Below, one piece after another: positions 49,814-59,451 of a DNA stretch of 64,000 bases. This DNA is from Dehalococcoidia bacterium (lineage in GTDB: Bacteria; Chloroflexota; Dehalococcoidia; Lucifugimonadales; UBA3495): contig JAJDTP010000004.1 in the NCBI GenBank assembly GCA_022827095.1, positions 248,001-312,000 on the forward strand, written 5' to 3'. The notes below the pieces were generated by a model, which saw only the letters and a list, made by a program, of their open reading frames with translations, was not told where the DNA came from and searched no databases. Positions within the stretch are counted from its first letter, which is position 1. Each line of letters opens with the position of its first letter. A program made the position numbers and the translations under genes.

Positions 49814-49839
49814 GGGCGGGTTCTACCCGCCCCTACGCG
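49807..49839. terminator. Perfect 15-bp GC hairpin after the hypothetical gene
   Basis: CGCGTAGGGGCGGGT pairs with ACCCGCCCCTACGCG with only TCT between, spanning the stop codon (49811-49813). It is followed by a duplicated ftsH 3' fragment and is the longest of the GC-hairpin family here. Confidence 0.6.
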
Positions 49840-49860
49840 TTAGGTCGCGCCTGGGACGAC

Positions 49861-49910
49861 GCGTCAGTCGTCGCCCGGTATCGGCTCCGCAGTGCTGGCG
49901 CTGCCGAAGG
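49861..49910. repeat. Duplicated 3' end of ftsH
   Basis: The 50 bases match 51079-51140, the end of ftsH, exactly except that 12 bases present there (CCCAGGCGAGGC) are missing here. The MazF-like module at 50042-50943 lies between the two copies. It is in the same orientation as the true copy. Confidence 0.8.
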
Positions 49911-50041
49911 GAAACCAGGATTGTCAGACGGACCTGCCATCGACTGTCCTGTATAATTTGCCCAACGCCCAAAAGACTGGCGAAGGTATTCGTCAGCCTG
50001 CCTCGCAGCTACGCCAATCGTTGAACTGGCAAAAGGAGAAA

Positions 50042-50599
50042 ATGATGGTCACGATGGAACATTCCATCATGGACCACATCGTGGGGTCGCCGGATGTCAG
50101 GGAAACCTGGGGACTGGAAGCAGCAATCCGGTCCATGATTTTCGACCTGTTGGCGCTCGACTACCACGGATGGCAGGAAAAGTTAGCCGCAAACGGCCTC
50201 ACTGATGGTCAAATTGAAAAGCTCAACGGTTTCCTTGGCCAGTGGGTCAGCGAGTTCAACACCTCAGGTTTGTCAGAGCAACTGCAAACCCTAAAGGACA
50301 TCGACAACGATTCCGCAATGGAACGGATCCTGAGTGAATGGATCCGTGGAATCTCGTCTGCCGACCTCCATAGACTGATTGCCCGCGAACGGTTTCCTAA
50401 CCCGCTAGATGTCCTCTGCTATGCAATGGCGCAGGTAAAACAAGTGCTCAACGGCATTGTGGCGTTCGAACTCATGCGCCGCGAGATAGAACTTGAACCA
50501 TCTGACGGCTGGTCGCTGGAAGAAGATCAGATCGAATATGGGACCGAATTGGCGGAGATTGGCCTTGCAGAGGATGCAAAAACATGGCCCCAATACTGA
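50042..50599 (+). CDS. Unknown protein upstream of a MazF-like toxin (candidate large antitoxin)
   Basis: A 185-residue acidic helical protein: HSIMDHIVGSPDVRETWGLEAAIRSMIF, SSADLHRLIARERFPNPLDVLCYAMAQVKQVLNG and an acidic tail (LEPSDGWSLEEDQIEYG). No DNA-binding motif is obvious. It overlaps the MazF-like gene by 16 nt in the antitoxin-first order, with AAAAGGAG before the ATG and a TATAAT at 49952-49957. That makes it a likely, unusually long antitoxin. Family unassigned. Confidence 0.58.
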   Translation: MMVTMEHSIMDHIVGSPDVRETWGLEAAIRSMIFDLLALDYHGWQEKLAANGLTDGQIEKLNGFLGQWVSEFNTSGLSEQLQTLKDIDNDSAMERILSEWIRGISSADLHRLIARERFPNPLDVLCYAMAQVKQVLNGIVAFELMRREIELEPSDGWSLEEDQIEYGTELAEIGLAEDAKTWPQY

Positions 50600-50943
50600 G
50601 AGGAGAAATCCGCCATGTGATCTTGGAACCTGCGCAGGTCCGGGGACATGAACAAGGTGGAGACCGCCCCGCTCTGATCCTCAGCACTGATCAATTCAAC
50701 GCCGTTTCTAAATTGGTCATTGTGGCATTGATCGGTTCATCTGAAGCTAATCACAATCGCAGTCTGTCGTACCCAATCAACTCGGTTTCGATGCCAAAGC
50801 CCTCTTGGGTCCTCACTGACCAGATTAGGACTTTGTCCGAGAGTCGCGTCACAGACTACTACGGTACGATGTCAGATGAGGAGCTTCTTGAAGTCCTTCG
50901 GCGCATTTTCCGATTGATATACCAACCCCTCCAGCAAGGATGA
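50584..50943 (+). CDS. MazF/PemK-like toxin
   Basis: A 119-residue protein with the MazF fold: LRGEIRHVILEPAQVRGHEQGGDRPALILST (with the E-x-G-xx-R-P-A-hhh motif), KLVIVALIGSSEANHNRSLSYPIN, PKPSWVLTDQIRTLSESRV. A probable mRNA-cleaving toxin. Both this gene and its large partner are flanked by duplicated ftsH 3' sequence, suggesting a recent insertion. A bidirectional terminator separates it from ftsH. Confidence 0.8.
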   Translation: MAPILRGEIRHVILEPAQVRGHEQGGDRPALILSTDQFNAVSKLVIVALIGSSEANHNRSLSYPINSVSMPKPSWVLTDQIRTLSESRVTDYYGTMSDEELLEVLRRIFRLIYQPLQQG

Positions 50944-51021
50944 CGGCATACAACCGGAATGGAAATTTTGGATTCGATCTGACGCGGCAGGCCCGCGGTA
51001 CTGGTTCCAGTCTTGCCAGTA

Positions 51022-51057
51022 AAGAAGGGGAGCAAGCTTTGATCTGCTCCCCTTCTT
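51022..51057. terminator. Bidirectional terminator hairpin before ftsH
   Basis: AAGAAGGGGAGCA pairs exactly with TGCTCCCCTTCTT (13 bp) around a 10-nt loop, between the converging MazF-like and ftsH genes. On the minus strand it is followed by a short T stretch. It is the strongest terminator-like structure in the window. Confidence 0.75.
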
Positions 51058-51080
51058 GCTGCTCTGATTCGATATGCGCG

Positions 51081-53081
<2,001 letters not shown>

Positions 53082-53246
53082 AACGTTCCTGCCCGTTCGT
53101 TCCTGCCGGTGAAGAGTGCACGGCCGCCCTGCGGTGCAAGTGAATCACCCAGACTGACCCAGTATACTACCCGCGTGCGGACTAATTTGCAAAGTTAGCA
53201 TCGTCAGCCGTCGGGATTCGTCGCCAGTCAACCACGTCGGCCCGGC

Positions 53247-53252
53247 GTAGAA
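53247..53252 (+). promoter_or_regulatory. -10 promoter candidate of the asparaginase-like gene
   Basis: TAGAAT at 53247-53252, about 40 nt before the ATG at 53291. The same TAGAAT core appears before the GlcG-like and Uma2 (62430) genes, suggesting a common housekeeping promoter type. Confidence 0.35.
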
Positions 53253-53290
53253 TGGTATTTTCAACCGGCCGGTCGACAAGGGGGTTTCAA

Positions 53291-54301
53291 ATGGCATACG
53301 AACCTGGGCGCCGCGTGTATCTGTTTGGCACGGGGGGCACCATCTCTTTCGTGGGCGAGTCTCGCACCGATTTCGCCAACTACAGCTACGGGGGGCAGCA
53401 ACTGACCATCCAGGAAATGCTGGCCCGGGTCCCGGAGGCCAACGAACTGGCCGAGGTGATACCGGAGCAGGTGATCAACGTGGGCAGCACTGAGGTATAT
53501 CCGCCCCACTGGCTCACCCTGGCGAAGCGCATCAACGAGCAGTTCGCCGCCGACCCCGATGCGGCCGGCGCCGCCGTGACCCACGGCACCGCCACCCTGG
53601 AGGAGACGGCCTACTTCCTCAACCTCACCGTGCGGGACAGCCGGCCCGTGGCCGTGACCGGCGCCATGCGTCCCCCGTCGGCCATGGGCACCGACGCCGA
53701 CAACAACCTGCTGGACGCCGTGCGGATCGCCGCGGCGCCCCAGTCCGCCGGCCGCGGCGCGCTGGTGGTGCTGAACAACGAGATCCAGTCCGCCCGCGAC
53801 GTGACCAAGACCGACTCCTACCGGGTCGAGACCTTCCAGTCGGGCCACATGGGCTTCCTGGGCTACGCCGATGCCGACGGCCAGGTGACCTACTACCGCC
53901 GGCCCGAACGGAGGCACACCGCCGATTCGGAGTTCGACGTGTCCGCCATCGACGAGTTGCCGCAGGTTGACATTGCCTACGGCTACGCCGGCGCCGGCAG
54001 CACGGTCATCGACGCCCTGGTCGCCGCCGGCGTGGACGGCATCGTGGCCGCCGGTTTGGGCAGCGGTGGGTCGCCGTCGACGTTCATGGCTGGCCTGAAA
54101 AACGCCCAGGCCGCCGGCATCCCGGTGGTCCTGTCCACCCACGTCGGCACCGGACGGGTCGTCCAGACCCGTCGCTTCACCGAGGAGGGCTACATCGTCG
54201 CCGACAACCTGCACCCCAAGAAGGCGCGCATCCTGCTCATGCTCGGCCTGACGCATACCAAAGACCATGCCGAGTTGCAGCGCATGATGCTGGAGTACTG
54301 A
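53291..54301 (+). CDS. Asparaginase-family protein with altered substrate motif
   Basis: A 336-residue asparaginase-type amidohydrolase. The nucleophile motif YLFGTGGTISF is present (residue about 13), and the second catalytic region has NNEIQSARDVTKTDS with the usual Lys. The substrate-binding motif reads THGTATLEETAYFL, where asparaginases normally have HGTDT; the Asp that holds the substrate's amino group is Ala here. It may act on a different amide or be inactive. There is no signal peptide, so it is cytosolic. The ATG is at 53291. Confidence 0.86.
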   Translation: MAYEPGRRVYLFGTGGTISFVGESRTDFANYSYGGQQLTIQEMLARVPEANELAEVIPEQVINVGSTEVYPPHWLTLAKRINEQFAADPDAAGAAVTHGTATLEETAYFLNLTVRDSRPVAVTGAMRPPSAMGTDADNNLLDAVRIAAAPQSAGRGALVVLNNEIQSARDVTKTDSYRVETFQSGHMGFLGYADADGQVTYYRRPERRHTADSEFDVSAIDELPQVDIAYGYAGAGSTVIDALVAAGVDGIVAAGLGSGGSPSTFMAGLKNAQAAGIPVVLSTHVGTGRVVQTRRFTEEGYIVADNLHPKKARILLMLGLTHTKDHAELQRMMLEY

Positions 54302-54401
54302 CGGACGGGTCCTACCCGTATCCGGCCCGGTGCTAAAATCGAATCGGTATCCGGCCCACGCCGCAGTGCATGAGCGGCTGCGCATCCAAAATGGTCAACT
54401 G

Positions 54402-55292
54402 ATGAACAGCCCGACAAGCCACGTGCGCGCTCCCGATCGAACCGCCCTGGAATTCGCCAAAGCGGTCCAATCGGAGTTGGCCGAGGACACGGTGATCCTG
54501 TTCGGTTCCAGGGCCCGGGGCGACCACCGCCCGAACTCCGACGTCGATCTGCTGATCATATCCGAGGCCGGCCCGGGCGCTGGCCGGGGCCAGGCCACCA
54601 GGGTCGCCCGGGAGTACTTCCGCGACAATCCGCCCCGCCTCCGCGTGGACGTGGTCACCATGGACGCGCGGACGTTCAACTACTGCCGCCGGGCCAAAAA
54701 TCACGTGGCCGCGCAGGCGATGCGGGACGGAGTATTGATGAGCGAAGAGAACCTGGATCTTTCCGGAGCCTACGAGGACGGTTATCCCGACAGCTGGCCC
54801 GACGTGAAAGAACGGTTACAGGCCACGTACCGCCAAATGCGGGCGTTTCATCGCTTGGTCGACTTTGACGATAGCGACCAGGAGATGTACGGCTTCCACG
54901 CCCAGCAGGCCGTGGAGAATGCCATCAAAGCGTGGTTGTCAGCGGCCGATCTTGAGTACCGGGCAGTCCACGACCTGCGGGAGGTTGCTGACCAGATTTT
55001 GCGCGATCCCACCGAGGCCGGCACGCTGGCGGCGGCGCAACTCCGGTTGCTGATCGACTACACTTCGTTTCCAAATGCCGGCCATGCCGGTGGACCGGAC
55101 AACTGGTTGATCCTCTATGCCGTCAGTTATCGTTACAGCGGTACAGCATTCCGCATGGACGACGTCGACCGGGACCGGTTCCGTGCTGAGATCAACCTTG
55201 CCGTCGGGATATTCATCAACCGCGCCTACGAACTGACCGGCACGAACGAGGCGGACGTGACCCAGGGACAATCCAACGGCCAACACGGATAG
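54402..55292 (+). CDS. Fused MNT nucleotidyltransferase-HEPN protein
   Basis: A 296-residue fusion. The N-terminal 130 residues are a minimal nucleotidyltransferase with VILFGSRARGDHRPNSDVDLLII (GS and D-x-D). The C-terminal 150 residues are a helical HEPN domain (MYGFHAQQAVENAIKAWLSAADL, AVHDLREVADQILRD). In separated MNT/HEPN pairs the nucleotidyltransferase AMPylates and silences the HEPN RNase, so this is a self-contained TA-like protein. The ATG at 54402 gives the cleanest start. Confidence 0.82.
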   Translation: MNSPTSHVRAPDRTALEFAKAVQSELAEDTVILFGSRARGDHRPNSDVDLLIISEAGPGAGRGQATRVAREYFRDNPPRLRVDVVTMDARTFNYCRRAKNHVAAQAMRDGVLMSEENLDLSGAYEDGYPDSWPDVKERLQATYRQMRAFHRLVDFDDSDQEMYGFHAQQAVENAIKAWLSAADLEYRAVHDLREVADQILRDPTEAGTLAAAQLRLLIDYTSFPNAGHAGGPDNWLILYAVSYRYSGTAFRMDDVDRDRFRAEINLAVGIFINRAYELTGTNEADVTQGQSNGQHG

Positions 55293-55342
55293 CCGGACCA
55301 ATACTGAGCGCGTCCGGTAACTGCCCAGAGTTGAGGGGAAAG

Positions 55343-55452
55343 TGTCATTGCGAGCGCAGCACGGCAATCTCGTTGGCGCAGGGGAGCCCTTTAGGGCAGA
55401 CGTTGCTGCTGCGGTGTCGAGATTGCCACGGCGCAAGCGCCTCGCAATGACA
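55343..55452. repeat. Palindromic GCAATGACA-type repeat
   Basis: It begins TGTCATTGCGAGCGCAGCACG and ends CTCGCAATGACA, with arms that form a long imperfect hairpin. It is related to 25089-25182, 43157-43248 and 56571-56663. It lies between the MNT-HEPN gene and the cobalamin riboswitch. Confidence 0.8.
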
Positions 55453-55547
55453 ACCTCCTGAATTCTGAACAGTTGCAGCGTCCGGCCGCGGTTTGACTCC
55501 GCCCGCGCCGGCTGCTACCCTGAAACCGTTAACAACTGAACCGTAAA

Positions 55548-55768
55548 CCCCCGCCGGTGGCCCGTCAGCAGCGCACCCAAACGTTCGCGCACGACGGGCT
55601 GAAAAGGAAATCCGGTGAAAATCCGGTGCGGTCCCGCCACTGTAATTGGTGAGACGCCCTCCCCCGCTGCTCACAGAGGTGACCAGCAAGCCACTGCCCG
55701 TGCCATGCGGGTGGGAAGGCGGAGGAGCGTCGTTATCAGCCATCAGCCAGGAGGCCTGCCAGCGGGTG
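55548..55768 (+). ncRNA. Cobalamin (B12) riboswitch
   Basis: The conserved core is clear: GAAATCCGGTGAAAATCCGG, GCGGTCCCGCCACTG (with GCCACTG at 55636-55642) and the 3' B12 box AGCCAGGAGGCCTGCC (55745-55760). CCCGC at 55550-55554 pairs with GCGGG at 55762-55766 to close P1. Binding of adenosylcobalamin is expected to repress the genes downstream. A terminator follows. Confidence 0.93.
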
Positions 55769-55851
55769 TGTTCCAGCTGCACTTCGTGGAACGAGTGGGC
55801 GGAATCCCGGTATACCCATAGCAAGACCGGTTCCCAGCCGCAGGCTCCGTC

Positions 55852-55883
55852 ACCCGACCGCAAGAGTGCAGTCGGGTTTTTTT
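55852..55883 (+). terminator. Riboswitch-controlled intrinsic terminator
   Basis: ACCCGAC pairs with GTCGGGT around a CGCAAGAGTGCA loop, followed by seven Ts (55877-55883). It is positioned about 85 nt after the B12 box, as expected for a transcriptional off-switch when cobalamin is bound. Confidence 0.85.
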
Positions 55884-56105
55884 GTTGCAGCCGGGGTTCT
55901 TGGTTCAGCAATGCTTGTTTCAGGAATGAACGATTACTCCCCTGCGCTGCTCCGGCGGACCGGTTCCTCCTCCATCGGTCCGTCGGGGCGCGCTTTCGTC
56001 AATTTGCCTTGCCGTCGCCGCTGGGTGATAATCGACCCGCGTGACCGTAAATCCAAAAACGCCCGCCGGACGGCCGGACCGTTACACCAATTGAGAGGTG
56101 ACTGC

Positions 56106-56546
56106 ATGAGCGACGTGATGCTCCGCGAGATACTTGAAGAATGCCGCGACGGGGTCGACGGCATCGGTTTCAACGAGGTCGTGGTGATGCTGGAGAGCAC
56201 CGCCGCCTCTGCCGAGGTTTACATGGACTTCGACGACCTGCGGTTCACTCCCGACGGGCGCATCGTGACCCTCATGGTGCCCGGCGGAACCCACATGCAC
56301 CTGGACATGTCCAAGATCCGCGAGGCCGAGTTCATCCACACCACCAACGACCAGGGGCTTCCGTCCTACCAACTGTGGATGCGCGACGGCGAGGGTAACC
56401 CGGCCATGCGGGTCTACCTGCGCAAGTCGGACGACGACGCCACCAACCCGCCGCGCCACAACTTCTTCATGGACCTGCTGGGCAAGTACCCCAGCAAGAT
56501 CGACCTGCCCGCCGAGGCCTACGGGTCGGCCGGCGACCACCCGTAG
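56106..56546 (+). CDS. Unknown protein under the B12 riboswitch (possible haem/tetrapyrrole-handling)
   Basis: A 146-residue protein: EVYMDFDDLRFTPDGRIVTLMVPGGTHMHLDMSKIREAEFIHTTN, SYQLWMRDGEGNPAMRVYLRKSDDD, FFMDLLGKYPSKIDL. It weakly recalls the beta-rich domain of ChuX/HutX hemin-utilisation proteins, but I would not assign it. GAGGTG lies before the ATG. It is the first gene after the riboswitch and ahead of cobB, so its expression should fall when B12 is plentiful; a role in corrinoid handling is an inference. Confidence 0.65.
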   Translation: MSDVMLREILEECRDGVDGIGFNEVVVMLESTAASAEVYMDFDDLRFTPDGRIVTLMVPGGTHMHLDMSKIREAEFIHTTNDQGLPSYQLWMRDGEGNPAMRVYLRKSDDDATNPPRHNFFMDLLGKYPSKIDLPAEAYGSAGDHP

Positions 56547-56570
56547 AGCCGGGCCATGCGCGACCTGCTT

Positions 56571-56663
56571 TGTCATCGCGAGGAGCGAAGTGGCGCGGCG
56601 ATCTCGATCCCGTGGCGACGCCCCTTGCCTTGACGAGATTGCCGCGCTTCGCTCGCAATGACA
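56571..56663. repeat. Palindromic GCAATGACA-type repeat
   Basis: It begins TGTCATCGCGAGGAGCG and ends CGCTTCGCTCGCAATGACA. It is closest to the copy at 25089-25182. It is inserted between the first gene of the B12-controlled unit and cobB. Confidence 0.8.
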
Positions 56664-56707
56664 GCGCCAGCGATGATGGATAGGCGACCGAACCACATGA
56701 GGCTGAT

Positions 56708-58084
56708 ATGACCTCGGCCGTAGTCATCGCCGGCGTGCGCTCCGGCGTCGGCAAGACCACCATCGCCAGCGGCGTCATGGGCGCTCTGGCCCGCCGGGGA
56801 ATGCGCGTCCAGCCTTTCAAAGCCGGCCCCGACTACATCGACCCCTCGTATCACACCATCGCCTGCGGGGTCACTTCGCGCAACCTGGACACCTGGCTGC
56901 TGCCCCATCCCGTGGTCTCCGAGCTGTTCCACCGTGCCGCCGGCGCCGCCGACATCGCGGTGGTCGAGGGTGTCATGGGCGTCTTCGACGGTCACTCTTC
57001 CTTGGACGAGGACGGCTCCACGGCCGAGTTGGCCAAGCTCCTGGACGCCCCGGTGATCCTCATCGCCGACGCCGGCAAGGTGGCCCGCAGCGTGGCCGCC
57101 GAGGTGTTGGGCTATCAGCAGTTCGACCCCGACCTGCGCGTGGCCGGCGTGATCCTCAACGGCGTGGGCAGCGAGCGGCACCTGGAGTTCTGCCAGCCCC
57201 AGATCGAGGCGACCACCGGCCTCCCCGTGGTGGGTTGGCTCCCCCGCCGCGACGACCTGGTGCAGCCCGAACGCCACCTGGGCCTCATCCCCACGGCGGA
57301 GGGCACCGTGCTCAACGACTGGTACGATGCCCTCAACGCCCAGATCGAGCAGACCATCGACCTGGACGCCATCGCCCGCATCGCCGCCACCGCCGGCCGG
57401 CCCCGGGCGACTGACGCCGGCGTTTTTCCCGATTCGCCCCAGGCTCCCCTTGCTGCCATCGCCGTGGCCCAGGATCGCGCCTTCTCCTTCTACTACCAGG
57501 ACTCGCTGGACCTGCTGGCAGCGTGGGGCGCGGAGATCGTGCCCTTCTCTCCGCTGGATGACGAATCCCTGCCGAACGGCGTGGGCGGCGTGTATCTCGG
57601 CGGTGGCTTCCCCGAGCTGTTCGCCGCGGAGCTGTCCGCCAACGCCGGCATGCTGGATTCAGTGCGGCAGGCCATCGGACGGGGCGTGCAGGTGTATGCG
57701 GAGTGCGGCGGCCTGATGTACCTGGGGCGCAGCCTGTCCGATCTGGACGGCCGGCAGTTCCCCATGGTCGGCGCGATTCCAGTCGTGTCCTCCATGGAGG
57801 GCCGGCGGCTGCACCTGGGCTACCGGGAGGTGGCGGCCTGCGGCGACGGCCCGCTGCTCACCGCCGGCCAGCAGGTGCGCGGCCACGAGTTCCACTGGTC
57901 GGTGCTGCAGGACCCGCCCGATGCCGCCAGCGCCGCCTACCGGGTGGTCAACCAGGACGACCGCCCCGAGGGATTCCGCGCCGGCAGCGTTTGGGCATCC
58001 TACATCCACGTCCACTTGGGCAGCCGCCCCGGCCTAGCGAAACGCTTTGTGGACACCTGCGCTGCGGCGGGCGGAAGTTTGTAG
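56708..58084 (+). CDS. cobB: Cobyrinic acid a,c-diamide synthase
   Basis: A 458-residue amidotransferase (CobB/CbiA). The N-terminal P-loop GVRSGVGKTTIASG and GPDYIDPSYH bind ATP and the corrin. The C-terminal class I glutaminase has GVYLGGGFPELF, the nucleophile region YAECGGLMYLG and the closing GHEFHWS. It converts the a and c carboxylates of cobyrinic acid (or hydrogenobyrinic acid) to amides with glutamine. It is the first recognised cobalamin enzyme under the riboswitch; a Uma2 gene follows directly. Confidence 0.95.
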   Translation: MTSAVVIAGVRSGVGKTTIASGVMGALARRGMRVQPFKAGPDYIDPSYHTIACGVTSRNLDTWLLPHPVVSELFHRAAGAADIAVVEGVMGVFDGHSSLDEDGSTAELAKLLDAPVILIADAGKVARSVAAEVLGYQQFDPDLRVAGVILNGVGSERHLEFCQPQIEATTGLPVVGWLPRRDDLVQPERHLGLIPTAEGTVLNDWYDALNAQIEQTIDLDAIARIAATAGRPRATDAGVFPDSPQAPLAAIAVAQDRAFSFYYQDSLDLLAAWGAEIVPFSPLDDESLPNGVGGVYLGGGFPELFAAELSANAGMLDSVRQAIGRGVQVYAECGGLMYLGRSLSDLDGRQFPMVGAIPVVSSMEGRRLHLGYREVAACGDGPLLTAGQQVRGHEFHWSVLQDPPDAASAAYRVVNQDDRPEGFRAGSVWASYIHVHLGSRPGLAKRFVDTCAAAGGSL

Positions 58085-58762
58085 ATGACCACCGCTAAAA
58101 CAACCGCGCCGCCGGATCTTCCACTCCCCGTCCGTATGCCTTCTGATTTTGAGGGCTACGTGCTGGTACCGCTGGCGGAGTTCGGGCTGTCTCTGGATAG
58201 CCCCGGCTTGGGCAACTGGCTGGAAGGTATTGCGGGTCGGAACAAGGACAATGTAGGCGATTTTGAAATCACCGCTCGAGGCGAGTTGAAAATCATGTCG
58301 CCGATAGGAATTCCGGGAGACTTGCATCAAGTCGAGCTCATGGCCAGCGTAGGAATGTGGGCGCGGGAAATGGGTGGCAGAGCAGGCGGCCCCACGTCGG
58401 CCTTTTGGCTGGTCGATGGTTCATTGCGCGGCCCTGATGCCTACTGGTTTTCGGCGGAACGTTGGGTCGGCGCACGCACACAAACGCGCCGGCCTCCTTT
58501 CTTGGCTGTTACTCCGGATTTCTTGGCCGAGATAGTCTCTCACTCCAACCGGGGGCCGGAACTGGAAAATAAGGTGCAGGTGTACCTGCAAGGCGGCGCG
58601 CGCCTGGTCTGGGTTATCAATGCCCGCCTGCGTCGCGTCACGGTACACCGACCCGGTGCTGAGCCTGAGATCCTGCAGGACCCGGATGTGCTGGGCGGCG
58701 GCGACGTGCTGCCCGGCTTCGCCTTCAACGTGCGGGAACGCATCTTCGACAACGTCCCGTGA
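58085..58762 (+). CDS. Uma2-family protein inside the cobalamin operon
   Basis: A 225-residue Uma2 protein: IMSPIGIPGDLHQVELMASVGMW, SLRGPDAYWFSAERWVG, TPDFLAEIVSHSN, KVQVYLQGGARLVWVINARLRRVTVHRPG. Its first codon directly abuts the cobB stop, so it lies in the same transcript. Nothing in the sequence links it to corrinoids, and insertion of a wandering Uma2 gene between cob genes is the simplest reading. Confidence 0.86.
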   Translation: MTTAKTTAPPDLPLPVRMPSDFEGYVLVPLAEFGLSLDSPGLGNWLEGIAGRNKDNVGDFEITARGELKIMSPIGIPGDLHQVELMASVGMWAREMGGRAGGPTSAFWLVDGSLRGPDAYWFSAERWVGARTQTRRPPFLAVTPDFLAEIVSHSNRGPELENKVQVYLQGGARLVWVINARLRRVTVHRPGAEPEILQDPDVLGGGDVLPGFAFNVRERIFDNVP

Positions 58763-58804
58763 CCTTGACCATCGCAACGCAAGCAATACAGGAGTGATGC
58801 TGAC

Positions 58805-59374
58805 ATGACAACGCAGGAAACGCGCCACGGCCCGCAGTCCGTCCGCGGCCCCCGCATCAACAAGGGCCTCGTCATCGTCAACACCGGCAACGGCAAGGGC
58901 AAGACCACCGCCGCCATGGGCGTGTTGATGCGCGCCTGGGGCCGCGACATGAAGGTCGTGATGCTCCAGTTCATCAAGCACACCACCGCCAACTTCGGCG
59001 AGCAGCGGGCCGCCGAGAAGATGGGCGTGACCGTGCGCGCCATGGGCGACGGCTTCACCTGGCGTTCCCAGGACCTGGACGCCAGCGCCGACCTCGCGCG
59101 CAACCTCTGGGAAGACGCCAAGGAGGTCATCGCTGCTGGCGAGTACGACCTGGTGATCCTCGACGAGTTCACCTACCCCATGCACTACGGCTGGCTGCCT
59201 GTGGAGGACGTGATCGACGCCCTCAAGGCCCGCCCCGAGATGCAGCACGTCATTATCACCGGCCGCCATGCCCCCGAGGCCCTGGTGGAATTCGCCGACC
59301 TGGTCACCGAGATGAACGTCGTCAAGCACCCCTACGACGCCGGCATCAAGGCCCAGCCCGGCATCGAGTTCTAG
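58805..59374 (+). CDS. cobO: Cob(I)yrinic acid a,c-diamide adenosyltransferase
   Basis: A 189-residue CobA/CobO/BtuR-type ATP:corrinoid adenosyltransferase. Landmarks are the P-loop [21 protein letters not shown] (about residue 28), [26 protein letters not shown] and [23 protein letters not shown]. It adds the upper adenosyl ligand to cob(I)yrinate. It follows a Uma2 gene with a short gap and stands in the cob operon, with a small palindromic repeat just downstream. Confidence 0.95.
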   Translation: MTTQETRHGPQSVRGPRINKGLVIVNTGNGKGKTTAAMGVLMRAWGRDMKVVMLQFIKHTTANFGEQRAAEKMGVTVRAMGDGFTWRSQDLDASADLARNLWEDAKEVIAAGEYDLVILDEFTYPMHYGWLPVEDVIDALKARPEMQHVIITGRHAPEALVEFADLVTEMNVVKHPYDAGIKAQPGIEF

Positions 59375-59401
59375 CGGCCGCTGCCGTACGTGCCCGCCTA
59401 C

Positions 59402-59429
59402 CGTCATTCCGGCGAAAGCCGGAATCCAG
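59402..59429. repeat. Short CATTCCGGCGAAAGCCGGAATCC repeat
   Basis: CGTCATTCCGGCGAAAGCCG followed by GAATCCAG; it pairs as ATTCCGGC/GCCGGAAT. It is the same type as 43088-43115. It lies between cobO and cobT without interrupting either. Confidence 0.75.
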
Positions 59430-59451
59430 TGCCTACAAGCAGGAAAGCGCC

